The notes under the pieces are model-generated. The model saw nothing but the letters and a program-made list of their open reading frames with translations, ran no database searches and was not told where the DNA came from. A program made the translations under genes and the position numbers. Of a stretch of DNA of 64,000 nt, positions 1-8,515 are shown in pieces (position 1 is the stretch's first letter; each line of letters opens with the position of its first letter). Origin of the DNA: Allobosea lupini (GTDB lineage: Bacteria; Pseudomonadota; Alphaproteobacteria; Rhizobiales; Beijerinckiaceae); the NCBI RefSeq assembly GCF_900109525.1, contig NZ_FOAN01000007.1, forward strand, positions 62,001 through 126,000. The letters are read 5' to 3'.

Positions 1-748
1 CAACCGGCGCGTCGACGAACTGCTCGCGCTCGTCGGCCTGCCCGAACAGAGCAAGAAGTACCCGATCCAGCTCTCGGGCGGGCAGCAGCAGCGCGTGGCT
101 CTCGCCCGCGCGCTGGCGACCGCGCCGGAGCTGCTGCTGCTCGACGAGCCGCTCTCGGCGCTCGACGCCAAGGTCAGGATCAGGCTGCGCGACGAGATGC
201 GCTCTCTCCAGCAGCGGCTCGGCGTAACCACGATCATGGTCACCCACGACCAGGAGGAGGCCCTCGCCATGGCCGACCGCATCGTCGTGATGAGCAATGG
301 CGCCGTCGAGCAGGTCGGCACGCCCGAGGAGATCTATCGCCACCCGGGCACGCCTTTCGTCGCCGATTTCGTCGGCCACATGACCTTCCTCGATGCCGTC
401 GTCACCGGGCCGGGCCAGGTGCGCGTCGGCGAGCTCGACCTGCTCGTCGCCAATGCCGCGCCTTTCAGCGTGGGCACGCCGGTGCGGCTCGCCATGCGTC
501 CCGAGGAGGTCCGCACCCGCTCGATCACGGCCGAGACCCCGAACCGCTTCGATGCGACGATCGGCGATCTCTCCTTCCTCGGATCCTATTGCCGGGCGCA
601 TCTGGAGCCGACGCATTCGCGCTCGACGCGGATCGCAGCCGATTTCTCGACCAATGCGATGCGCGATCTCGGCATCCAGCCGGGACAGGTGCGCACGGTC
701 GCCTTTCCGCCGGAGGCGCTGCATGTCTTTGCCGGGGGCAGTCGATGA
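1..748 (+). CDS. ABC transporter ATP-binding protein, aminophosphonate type (5' end missing)
   Basis: This is the C-terminal ~248 residues of an ABC ATPase; the Walker A part lies before the window and the frame is open from base 2. The signature [15 protein letters not shown], the Walker B LLLLDEPLSALD and the switch His in VTHDQEEA are all visible, followed by a TOBE-like tail. Such ATPases (PotA/FbpC/CysA type, including the PhnT2 group) energise uptake with a binding protein and permease. The permease start overlaps this stop in an ATGA at 745-748, so the two are translationally coupled. Substrate is inferred from the permease family and from the pbfA-like gene downstream. The binding protein is probably upstream, outside the window. 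Confidence 0.93.
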   Translation, partial: NRRVDELLALVGLPEQSKKYPIQLSGGQQQRVALARALATAPELLLLDEPLSALDAKVRIRLRDEMRSLQQRLGVTTIMVTHDQEEALAMADRIVVMSNGAVEQVGTPEEIYRHPGTPFVADFVGHMTFLDAVVTGPGQVRVGELDLLVANAAPFSVGTPVRLAMRPEEVRTRSITAETPNRFDATIGDLSFLGSYCRAHLEPTHSRSTRIAADFSTNAMRDLGIQPGQVRTVAFPPEALHVFAGGSR

Positions 749-2460
749 GCCATGCCGCGACACCGCTCACGATGACAAATGCCACCGTGAAGCTCTCGCC
801 GCCGCGGCTCAGCGAACGCCATGTCGCCGGCGTGCTGATTCTGGCGCTTTGCGCGGTGCTCATCCTGATCATCGCCTTGCCGCTCTGGGCGCTGCTGTCC
901 AAGAGCCTCGAGGATACCCAAGGCCGCTTCGTCGGGCTGGCGAACTTCGTCAGCTACGCCACGACGCCGACGCTGCTCTCCTCGCTGACCAACAGCCTGC
1001 TCGTTGCCAGCGTCACCACGGGAATCGTGCTGCCGCTCGCCTTTCTCTACGCCTACGCCCTGCGCCGCAGCTGCATTCCCGGCCGCGGGCTGTTCTATGC
1101 CGCGGCGATGGTGCCGGTCTTCGCACCCTCGCTGCTGTCGGGCCTCGCGCTGATCTACATCTTCGGCAATCAGGGCCTGCTCAAATCCTGGATGATGGGC
1201 GCTTCGCTCTACGGGCCGGTCGGCATCATCGCCGCCGAGGCGCTCTACAGCTTCCCCCATGCCGTGCTGATCCTGGTGACGGCGCTCGGCCTCTCGGACG
1301 GCCGCCTGCGCGAGGCGGCCGAGGCGATGGGCACGACGCGCTGGCGCATCTTCCACACGATCACGCTGCCGGGCGCGCGCTACGGCGTGATCAGCGCGGC
1401 CTTCGTGGTCTTCACGCTGGTGATCACCGATTTCGGCATTCCCAAGGTGATCGGCGGGCAGTTCAGCGTGCTCGCGACCGACGCCTATCGCCAGGTCGTC
1501 GGGCAGCAGAACTTCCCGATGGGCGCCGTCGTCGGCATCATCCTCCTGGTGCCGGCCGTGCTCGCCTTCTTCGTCGACCGCGCCGTCCAGCGCCGCCAGA
1601 GCGCAATGCTCTCGGCCCGCGCTGTGCCCTATGCGCCGCGGCCAGACAAGCGACGCGACCTCACGCTCCTCGGCTTCGTCAGCCTGACGGCGCTCGCCAT
1701 CGTTGGGCCCTACGGCATCGCGATCTGGGGCTCCTTCGTCAAATACTGGCCCTATAACCTCTCGCTGACGCTGAACAATTACGACTTTGCCGCCGTCGAT
1801 CCCGAGGGCTGGTCGACCTATGGCAACTCGCTGCTGCTGGCCTCGCTGACGGCGGTGATCGGCACGGCGCTGATCTTCACCGGCGCCTATCTGATCGAGA
1901 AGCTGAAGCTGTTCCCGCGCCTGCGCGCCTTCGCGCAGTTCCTGGCGATGCTGCCGATGGCGGTACCCGGGCTCGTGCTCGGCCTCGGCTATGTCTTCTT
2001 CTTCAACGCCGGCTGGAATCCGCTCAACGCTCTCTACGGCACCCTGACCATCCTGGTGATCAACACCATCGCCCATTTCTACACGGTCGGGCACATCACC
2101 GCCCTGACCAGCCTGAAGCAGATCGACAGCGAATTCGAATCGGTCTCGGCCTCGCTCAAGGTGCCGTTCTGGTCGACCTTCCGGCGTGTCACCGCACCGA
2201 TCTGCCTGCCGGCGATCCTCGACATCGCCGTCTATGTCTTCGTCAACGCGCTGACCACGGTCTCGGCCGTGATCTTCCTCTATGGTGCCGACACCAAGCT
2301 CGCCTCGATCGCCATCGTCCACATGGACGAAGCCGGCGCCATCGCCTCGGCCGCCGGCATGGCGAGTGTGATCATGCTGACCGCCATCGCCGTGAAGCTC
2401 GCCCATGTCGGGCTCGATCGGCTGGTATTCGGCCGCCTGCAACGCTGGCGCCAGCGCTAG
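745..2460 (+). CDS. Fused two-domain ABC permease, putative 2-aminoethylphosphonate transporter
   Basis: 571 residues with two tandem permease modules, like FbpB/PhnU2-type proteins in which both membrane halves are one chain. The first EAA loop is visible around AAEAMGTTRWRIFHTI, the second around SASLKVPFWSTFRRV; about 12 membrane segments are expected. It would form the inner-membrane channel for the preceding ATPase. The start was set at the ATG overlapping the ATPase stop; the longer open frame to 589 only overlaps the ATPase. Specificity for 2-aminoethylphosphonate or its 1-hydroxy derivative is inferred from family resemblance and from the ammonia-lyase-like gene at 5197; iron or polyamines cannot be excluded from the sequence alone. 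Confidence 0.9.
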   Translation: MSHAATPLTMTNATVKLSPPRLSERHVAGVLILALCAVLILIIALPLWALLSKSLEDTQGRFVGLANFVSYATTPTLLSSLTNSLLVASVTTGIVLPLAFLYAYALRRSCIPGRGLFYAAAMVPVFAPSLLSGLALIYIFGNQGLLKSWMMGASLYGPVGIIAAEALYSFPHAVLILVTALGLSDGRLREAAEAMGTTRWRIFHTITLPGARYGVISAAFVVFTLVITDFGIPKVIGGQFSVLATDAYRQVVGQQNFPMGAVVGIILLVPAVLAFFVDRAVQRRQSAMLSARAVPYAPRPDKRRDLTLLGFVSLTALAIVGPYGIAIWGSFVKYWPYNLSLTLNNYDFAAVDPEGWSTYGNSLLLASLTAVIGTALIFTGAYLIEKLKLFPRLRAFAQFLAMLPMAVPGLVLGLGYVFFFNAGWNPLNALYGTLTILVINTIAHFYTVGHITALTSLKQIDSEFESVSASLKVPFWSTFRRVTAPICLPAILDIAVYVFVNALTTVSAVIFLYGADTKLASIAIVHMDEAGAIASAAGMASVIMLTAIAVKLAHVGLDRLVFGRLQRWRQR

Positions 2461-2479
2461 CTCCGCCGGACGCGTCGCC

Positions 2480-4144
2480 ATGACCGGACAGACGCCGACC
2501 CAGATCCTGCTCGCGCTCGCCGGCGAGGTCGCGCTGCTGCTCTGGAGCGTGCAGATGGTGACGGCGGGCATCTCCGCCGCTTTCGGCAGCCGCCTGCGCG
2601 CCGTGCTGGCGACCGGCCTCGACAGCCGCTGGCGGGCCTTCGGGGCCGGCGTACTGGTGACGGCGGGCCTGCAATCCAGCACAGCCACGGCGATGATGAT
2701 CGCCTCCTTCTCGGGAGCGGGACTGATCGCGCTCGCGCCGGCGCTGGCGATGATGCTCGGCGCCAATGTCGGCACGACGCTGATCGTCCAGTTCGTCAGC
2801 TTTGATACGAGCACGCTCGTGCCGCTGCTGATCCTGGCGGGCTACGCCGGCATGCGGCGCTTCGGACGGTTGCCCGCCCGCGAAATGGCGAAGGCGCTCT
2901 TCGGCCTCGGCCTGATGCTTTTGTCGCTGCGGCTGATGCAGGGCACGATGGGGCCGGTCGAGCATTCGCAGGTGCTGCGCACGGTGCTCGGCTCGCTCTC
3001 CGGCGACCCGCTGATCGCGCTGCTGCTGGCGGCGGGGCTCAGCTTCGCCGCCCATTCCTCGCTCGCCGCGATCCTGATCGTGATGAGCCTTGCCGCCACC
3101 GGCGTGATCGGCACGCCGACCATGCTCGCGATGGTGCTGGGCTGCAATCTCGGCACGGCGATGAACCCGCTCGTCCAGGCGCTCAAGGGCAATGCCGCGG
3201 CGCGCCGGGTGCCGCTCGGCAATATCGCCAACCGGGTCCTGGGCTGCCTGCTCGGATTGGTTCTGCTGCCCTTGCTGACCCGGCTCGTCGAGCAGCTTGC
3301 TCTTGCGCCTGCGCAGGCGGCGGCCTTGTTCCATCTCGCCTTCAACCTGGCGATGGCGGCGCTCTTCCTCGTGCCGCTGCCGGCGATCGCGCGGCTGCTG
3401 ATGCGCGTCATGCCCGAGCCTGCCCCGGAGACCGATCCGTCGCGCTCGCGCTATCTCGACAAGGCCGCTCTGGCGACGCCGACGATCGCACTCTCCAATG
3501 CGACGCGCGAGGTGCTGCGCATGGTCGATGTCGTCGACGACATGCTGAAGTCCTCGCTCTCGGCCTTCGAAGGCGATGATCTCGCGCGCGTCACTGCAGT
3601 GAGCCGCGCCGACGACGTGCTCGACAGCCTGTTCAACCATATCCAACTCTATGTCGGCGCGATCCCCCGGACGGCCCTGTCGGAAGCCGATGAACGCCGG
3701 CTCTCGGCGGTGCTGGTGCTGGCGATCAACCTCGAACATATCGGCGATATCGTCGAAAAGAACCTGATGCAGATGGCCGGGCAGCGCATCCACGACCAGC
3801 GCCGGCTGCCGCCCGAGGCGCTGGAGCGCATCGCCGACATGCACCAACGGTTGCGCGATCACCTGCGCCTTGCGATCACCGTCTTCATCTCCGAGGACGA
3901 GATGACGGCGCGCCGCATCATCCGCGAGAAGGAGACTTTTCGCGAGCTGGAACGCGAGGCGATCGAGTCCCATCTCGCCGAGATGCGCACCGGCCAGCGC
4001 GAGGCCGTCGTCGTCAGCGCACTGCAGCTCGACATCACCCGCGACCTCAAGCGGATCGACGCCCACATCGCCGCGACCGTGCACGGGCTGCTGGAGCAGA
4101 AGGGCGCTCTGATCGGCAGCAGGCTCCTGCGCGCGGCGGAGTGA
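2480..4144 (+). CDS. Na+/phosphate cotransporter family protein with PhoU-like C-terminal domain
   Basis: 554 residues. Two inverted NptA/PNaS-type repeats are visible: LQSSTATAMMIASFSGAG (~residue 64) followed by MLGANVGTT, then AHSSLAAILIVMS followed by LGCNLGTAMNP. Residues ~345-545 form a helical PhoU-like region (SALSAFEGDDLARV..., INLEHIGDIVEKNL). The family moves phosphate across the inner membrane; the E. coli homologue YjbB was described as an exporter. The ATG at 2480 lies 19 bp after the permease stop, so it probably belongs to the same operon; an in-frame ATG at 2405 lies inside the permease and was not used. In an aminophosphonate operon, export of surplus Pi from C-P cleavage is a plausible role (inference). 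Confidence 0.9.
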   Translation: MTGQTPTQILLALAGEVALLLWSVQMVTAGISAAFGSRLRAVLATGLDSRWRAFGAGVLVTAGLQSSTATAMMIASFSGAGLIALAPALAMMLGANVGTTLIVQFVSFDTSTLVPLLILAGYAGMRRFGRLPAREMAKALFGLGLMLLSLRLMQGTMGPVEHSQVLRTVLGSLSGDPLIALLLAAGLSFAAHSSLAAILIVMSLAATGVIGTPTMLAMVLGCNLGTAMNPLVQALKGNAAARRVPLGNIANRVLGCLLGLVLLPLLTRLVEQLALAPAQAAALFHLAFNLAMAALFLVPLPAIARLLMRVMPEPAPETDPSRSRYLDKAALATPTIALSNATREVLRMVDVVDDMLKSSLSAFEGDDLARVTAVSRADDVLDSLFNHIQLYVGAIPRTALSEADERRLSAVLVLAINLEHIGDIVEKNLMQMAGQRIHDQRRLPPEALERIADMHQRLRDHLRLAITVFISEDEMTARRIIREKETFRELEREAIESHLAEMRTGQREAVVVSALQLDITRDLKRIDAHIAATVHGLLEQKGALIGSRLLRAAE

Positions 4145-4154
4145 AGGAGAACGC

Positions 4155-5054
4155 CTAAGCGACTCTGTTTCCGGCCTGTTCAGGCCGGCTGCGCAGCGCC
4201 TGCGCGGTCGCGAAGAAGGCCTGTATCGCCTTGCTGTTGCGGCGCTCATGCAGGCAGATCAGCGTCTCGCGCATCAGGAGCGGCGGGCCGTCGAGGGTGA
4301 TGCGGGCAAGGCGCGGATCGTCCTCGCCGAATTCCGCCGCCGAGACGAAGCCGATCCCGCCGCCCGCGGCCACGATCGCCCCGACAGCCTCGCGTCCTTC
4401 CGCTTCCACTGCGTAACTGAGCGCGATGCCGCTCTCCGCCGCCCGCTGCTCCAGCATCTGGCGGGTGCGCGAGCCGGCCTCGCGCATGATCAGCGGCCAG
4501 TCACTGAGCTCAGCCAGCGAAAGGCTCGCCCGAATGGCAGCTGGGTGGCTGCGGGCTGCAAAGGCGATGATCGGCGAGACATTGAGCGGCAGCACCTCGA
4601 AAGGGCGCTCATCACCGAGTTCGCCGAGCACGCCGATATCGGCTTCGTAGCCGGTCAGCATCTCGACGATGCTGCCGGTATTGCCGCGCGCGACGCTGAT
4701 CTGGATGCCGGGATGGCGCTTGCGGAAGGCGGTGAGCACGTCGAGCACGTGCTGGACGGAATCGGCGACAATCCGCAGCGAGCCCGTCCGCAGCGAGCGC
4801 TCTTCCTGCAGCAGCTCCAGCGCCTCGCCTTCGGCGCCGAACAGGCGGTGGGTGACGGCGAGCAGCCGGTGGCCCGCCGGGGTCATGACGATCTGGCGAT
4901 GGCGCCGGCTGAATAGCGCGACGTCGTACTCCTCCTCCAGCCGCCGGACCTGGTCGGAGATGGCCGGCTGGGTGAGGTGCAGCGCCTGCGCTGCCTTCGA
5001 GAAGCCGCCCGACAGCGCGACCTGGTGAAAGGCTCGGAGCTGGACATAGCGCAT
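4155..5054 (-). CDS. LysR family transcriptional regulator (aminophosphonate locus)
   Basis: 299 residues. N-terminal winged HTH (MRYVQLRAFHQVALSGGFSKAAQALHLTQPAISDQVRRLE) and a C-terminal periplasmic-binding-like effector domain. It converges on the Na/Pi gene (10 bp between stops) and is divergent from the pbfA-like gene. The 142-bp divergent gap holds a clear LysR-type dyad at 5097-5118, so it very probably regulates pbfA and itself; control of the transporter operon would need another promoter upstream of the window. Resembles LysR proteins found with phosphonate-use genes; the effector is unknown. Confidence 0.93.
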   Translation of the reverse strand: MRYVQLRAFHQVALSGGFSKAAQALHLTQPAISDQVRRLEEEYDVALFSRRHRQIVMTPAGHRLLAVTHRLFGAEGEALELLQEERSLRTGSLRIVADSVQHVLDVLTAFRKRHPGIQISVARGNTGSIVEMLTGYEADIGVLGELGDERPFEVLPLNVSPIIAFAARSHPAAIRASLSLAELSDWPLIMREAGSRTRQMLEQRAAESGIALSYAVEAEGREAVGAIVAAGGGIGFVSAAEFGEDDPRLARITLDGPPLLMRETLICLHERRNSKAIQAFFATAQALRSRPEQAGNRVA

Positions 5055-5096
5055 GCGACTGGGACCTGTGTGGAGGGTGCCGCACGATATCGCTGA

Positions 5097-5118
5097 AATT
5101 TATGGATGGATATAAATT
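5097..5118. promoter_or_regulatory. LysR operator-like inverted repeat between lysR and pbfA
   Basis: AATTTAT-N8-ATAAATT, a perfect 7-bp dyad of 22 bp in an otherwise GC-rich stretch, 42 bp upstream of the lysR start and about 78 bp before the pbfA start. Position, length and AT-rich arms match a LysR-type recognition site (T-N11-A class). Confidence 0.7.
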
Positions 5119-5196
5119 AACGATTTTTCAGATCGTTCGGTTGCCGCCATTCTGCATCCCGTCGCACCGTGCCGGGGCGTGAAACGGGAACCGCTC

Positions 5197-6558
5197 ATGC
5201 GCGCCGAAGCTTCCGCGATCATCCACACCGAGGGCGAATCCAACACCTCTGCCGCACGCAGCGGCTGGAACGCCGGCATCGGCGACGAGGCGACGCGCGA
5301 GCTGCTGGCGCGCGATTCCGCCGCCTTCCTGCACCAGAGCCTGTCGAGCCCCTGTCTCACCGCCATGGCCAAGGCGGAAGGCATCTGGATCGAGGACACG
5401 ATGGGGCGGCGCTACATGGATTTCCATGGCAACAGCGTCCACCATATCGGCTACGGGCACCCCCGCCTCAAGGAGGCGATCAAGAAGCAGCTCGACGATC
5501 TCTGCTTTTCGCCGCGCCGCTTCACCTGCGAGCCGGCGGTCGAGCTTGCCGAGACGCTCGGGCGGCTGGCGCCGGGCGATCTCGGCAAGGTGCTCTTCAC
5601 CACCGGCGGTTCGGATGCGATCGAGGTGGCGCTGCGGCTCGCGCGTGCCGCCACCGGGCGGTTCAAAACCCTGTCCTTCTGGGACGCCTTCCACGGCGCC
5701 GGTTTCGGCGCCTCCAGCGTCGGCGGCGAAGCGACCTTCCGCTCCGGCATCGCCGGCCCGCTTCTCCCCGGCGCCGAGCACGTCGCGCCCTGGGGCACCC
5801 GCAACTGCGCCTATGGCCACGACAATCTCGAAGATTCCGCCCGCGCCTGCGCCAAGATGATCTCCTATGTGCTGGCGAGGGAGGGGGATGTCGCTGCCGT
5901 CGTCGCCGAGCCGATGCGGGCGACGCCCTATCCGCCGGCAGCGGGCTTCTGGAAGAGCGTGCGCGAGGCCTGCGACCGGCACGGCACGCTGCTGATCTTC
6001 GACGAGATCCCGACCGGGCTCGGCAAGACCGGGCGCTTCTTCGCCCATGAGCATGACGGAGTGCAGCCGGACATGGTCGTGCTCGGCAAGGCGCTGGGCG
6101 GGGGCATCCTGCCGATCGCCGCGGTCATCGCCCGTCGCGATCTCGACGTCGCCGGCGGCTACGCCATCGGCCACTACACGCATGAGAAGAACCCGGTCAC
6201 CACGCGCGCGGCGCTGACGACGATCGCGATCATCCGCGAAGAAGGCCTGACCGAGCGGGCGGCCGAGCTCGGCGCCCATGCGATGGACCGCCTGCGGAGT
6301 TTCAGCGAGCGTTGCCCCTCAATCGGCGATGTCCGGGGGCGCGGCCTGCTGTTCGGGGTCGAACTGGTCAAGGACCGCGCTGACTTCACCCCCGACAATG
6401 CTCTGGCCGAGCGCGTCTATTATCGCTGCCTCGAAGGCGGGCTGAGCTTCAAGATCAGCCAGGGCAACATCCTCACCCTGTCGCCGCCGATGGTGATCGC
6501 CCGCGCCGAACTCGACCGCGCGCTCGACATCGTCGGGCAGGCGATTCTCGCAGGCTGA
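5197..6558 (+). CDS. pbfA: PLP-dependent (R)-1-hydroxy-2-aminoethylphosphonate ammonia-lyase-like protein
   Basis: 453 residues, class III aminotransferase fold. The PLP lysine is in VLGKALGGG (K298), the aspartate in LLIFDEIPTG, and GGSDAIEVALRLAR forms the cofactor phosphate region. Members of this clade next to AEP-type transporters include PbfA, which eliminates ammonia from 1-hydroxy-2-aminoethylphosphonate to give phosphonoacetaldehyde; ordinary AEP transaminase (PhnW) belongs to a different fold class. The ATG at 5197 was chosen because GGGAA lies 6 bases before it; a GTG at 5179 has no good ribosome site. It opens an operon with the dehydrogenase 7 bp downstream. Other omega-aminotransferase activities remain possible. 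Confidence 0.85.
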   Translation: MRAEASAIIHTEGESNTSAARSGWNAGIGDEATRELLARDSAAFLHQSLSSPCLTAMAKAEGIWIEDTMGRRYMDFHGNSVHHIGYGHPRLKEAIKKQLDDLCFSPRRFTCEPAVELAETLGRLAPGDLGKVLFTTGGSDAIEVALRLARAATGRFKTLSFWDAFHGAGFGASSVGGEATFRSGIAGPLLPGAEHVAPWGTRNCAYGHDNLEDSARACAKMISYVLAREGDVAAVVAEPMRATPYPPAAGFWKSVREACDRHGTLLIFDEIPTGLGKTGRFFAHEHDGVQPDMVVLGKALGGGILPIAAVIARRDLDVAGGYAIGHYTHEKNPVTTRAALTTIAIIREEGLTERAAELGAHAMDRLRSFSERCPSIGDVRGRGLLFGVELVKDRADFTPDNALAERVYYRCLEGGLSFKISQGNILTLSPPMVIARAELDRALDIVGQAILAG

Positions 6559-6565
6559 GGGGGCG

Positions 6566-7579
6566 ATGATGAAGGCTGTCCGCACCGACCGCGAGCTGGA
6601 ATGCCCTGAGATCGACGCCGGCCTGCGCGCCCGCGGCGTCGAGCTCGTCACGCTGCCCGACGGCATTTCCGAGGAGGCGCTGGCGCGGGAGGTCGCTGAG
6701 GCCGACCTTCTGCTGATGTGCTACACGCCGGTCACCGAGCGGGTGATCGCCGCGGCCGGCAGGCTGAAGGGCATCGTCAAATACGGCGTCGGCATCGACG
6801 CGATCGATATCCCCGCGGCGATGGCGCGCGGCATCCCGGTGGTCAACGTGCCTGACTATGCCGAGGAGACGGTTGCGGAAGGCGCCTTCGCCCTGATGAT
6901 CGCGCTCGCCCGGCGCATGCCGGAGATTGGCCGCACCATGCAGAGCGAGGGCTGGGTCTGGCCGGCGCAGCGCTGGCTCGGCCGTGACATCGCCGGCGCG
7001 ACGCTCGGGCTCGTCGGTGCCGGCAAGATCGGGCGAAGCATGGCGCGGATGGCCGGGCAGGGCTTTCGCGCCCGCGTCCTCGGTTACGATCCGCATGTCG
7101 ACACCGCGACCATGGCCGCCGCGGGTATCGAGAAAATCGATGATCTCCACGCGATGCTGCGGCAATGCGACTTCGTCTCGCTGCATTGCGTCCTGAACGA
7201 TGCGACCCGCCATGCCATCGGCCAGGCGGAACTCGCCTGCCTCAAGCCCGGCGCCATCCTCGTCAATGTCTCGCGCGGTGCGCTGATCGACGAGGCGGCA
7301 CTGGTCGAGGCGGTGCTGGCCGGCCGGCTCGGCGGGGTCGGCCTCGATGTCTACAGCCAGGAACCGCTCGCCCGGCAGGGCCATCCGCTCAGCCCGCTCT
7401 TCGGGCGCGACGACGTCATCCTGTTCCCGCACCTGACCTTTTTCACCGCCGAGGCGATGCGGCGCCTTTCCGACGATACGCTGGCGCGCTGCTTCGAGGT
7501 CCTGGACGGCAAACCGGTGCAGATCCGCTCGCACGATCCGCGCCTGCGGGCGCAGACGCGCAACGTCGTGTTCGCCTGA
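6566..7579 (+). CDS. D-isomer specific 2-hydroxyacid dehydrogenase, NAD(P)-dependent
   Basis: 337 residues. Split catalytic domain with a central Rossmann fold: nucleotide motif LVGAGKIG, catalytic Arg in NVSRGALID, Glu in YSQEPLA, and His in FPHLTFFT. The family interconverts 2-keto and 2-hydroxy acids. It follows the pbfA-like gene by 7 bp behind GAGGGGG, so they are co-transcribed. What it does in aminophosphonate breakdown is not known to me; a phosphono-hydroxyacid/ketoacid substrate is a guess. It is convergent with folD, 32 bp away. The start may equally be the second ATG at 6569. Confidence 0.9.
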   Translation: MMKAVRTDRELECPEIDAGLRARGVELVTLPDGISEEALAREVAEADLLLMCYTPVTERVIAAAGRLKGIVKYGVGIDAIDIPAAMARGIPVVNVPDYAEETVAEGAFALMIALARRMPEIGRTMQSEGWVWPAQRWLGRDIAGATLGLVGAGKIGRSMARMAGQGFRARVLGYDPHVDTATMAAAGIEKIDDLHAMLRQCDFVSLHCVLNDATRHAIGQAELACLKPGAILVNVSRGALIDEAALVEAVLAGRLGGVGLDVYSQEPLARQGHPLSPLFGRDDVILFPHLTFFTAEAMRRLSDDTLARCFEVLDGKPVQIRSHDPRLRAQTRNVVFA

Positions 7580-7611
7580 GATAGAGGCTCCGGGCAAGCC
7601 GGCTGTGGCGA

Positions 7612-8505
7612 TCAGCCGTCAGCTTGCGCTGATATCGGTGCTCTCGCGACCTTGCCGGCGATCCGCTCGGCAGCAGAAACAGTGTTCACCAGCAACATGG
7701 TGACCGTCATCGGACCGACGCCGCCCGGCACTGGCGTTATATAGGATGCCTTGGCCCTGACTGCGTCGAAGTCGACGTCGCCGAGCAGTTTGCCCTGCGG
7801 GTCGCGGTTGATGCCGACATCGATCACCACCGCACCGGTGCGGACCATTTGCGCTCCGATCAGCCTGGGCACGCCGGCGGCGACGACCAGTATGTCGGCA
7901 AGGATGGTGTACTGTGCGAGGTCCCGCGTCTTGGCATGGCACACCGAAACGGTCGCATCGCGCGCCATCATCATCAGGGCCATCGGCTTGCCCACGATGT
8001 TGCTGGCCCCGACGATCGTGACATTTCGCCCCTCGACCGGAATCGCGGCGTGATCGAGCATGCGCATGACGCCATAGGGCGTGCAGGGTGAGAAGATCGT
8101 TCGGCCGACGACCAGCCCGCCGACATTGTAGAGGTGGAAGCCGTCGACATCCTTGTCGACCGATATCGTCCGCAGAACGGCCTGGATGTCATGGTGAGGT
8201 GGCAGCGGCAGCTGGACGAGGATTCCGTGGATGTCCGGAGATCGGTTCAGCTGCTCGATCTCATGGATGAGGCCATCTGCCGGGATGTCCGTGCCGAAGC
8301 GCAGGAGCGTGGACCTGATGCCGACCTCGGCACAGGCGCGTACCTTGTTGTCGACATAGACGCGCGAGGCCGTGTTCTCACCGACGAGGATCACGACCAG
8401 ATGCGGAACGACACCGGCACTCGCGGCCAGATCGGCGACCCGCAAAGAGGTCTCGGCACGGATGTCGCGCGCGATCTCGCGGCCGTCGAGGATGCGGGCT
8501 CCCAC
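7612..8505 (-). CDS. folD: Bifunctional methylenetetrahydrofolate dehydrogenase/methenyl-THF cyclohydrolase
   Basis: 297 residues, full length for FolD. Catalytic Tyr50 and Lys54 lie in SRVYVDNKVRAC; DKDVDGFHLYNVG and PVPGGVGPMTVTML are the family signatures. Converts 5,10-methylene-THF through methenyl-THF to 10-formyl-THF. The nucleotide loop reads VGASNIVGKP, with Ala166 where most FolD proteins have Arg (GRSNIVGKP), a position near the NADP 2'-phosphate, so cofactor preference may differ. Last gene of the dimethylglycine-dehydrogenase/purU/folD operon (10 bp after purU), where it would process methylene-THF from N-methyl oxidation; a housekeeping copy is probably elsewhere. Confidence 0.95.
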   Translation of the reverse strand: MGARILDGREIARDIRAETSLRVADLAASAGVVPHLVVILVGENTASRVYVDNKVRACAEVGIRSTLLRFGTDIPADGLIHEIEQLNRSPDIHGILVQLPLPPHHDIQAVLRTISVDKDVDGFHLYNVGGLVVGRTIFSPCTPYGVMRMLDHAAIPVEGRNVTIVGASNIVGKPMALMMMARDATVSVCHAKTRDLAQYTILADILVVAAGVPRLIGAQMVRTGAVVIDVGINRDPQGKLLGDVDFDAVRAKASYITPVPGGVGPMTVTMLLVNTVSAAERIAGKVARAPISAQADG

Positions 8506-8515
8506 GCCGGTGCTC

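Noticed and set aside
586-2814. 742-codon minus-strand open frame opposite the ABC permease
   Set aside because: The protein is His/Asp/Arg/Gly-rich low-complexity shadow of the permease and Na/Pi genes, without family features.
2372-4249. 625-codon minus-strand open frame opposite the Na/Pi gene
   Set aside because: A compositional shadow; the plus-strand transporter is unmistakable.
7600-7618. CGGCTG-N7-CAGCCG hairpin between the hydroxyacid dehydrogenase and folD
   Set aside because: Only 6 bp, runs into folD coding sequence and has no T run; weak as terminator.
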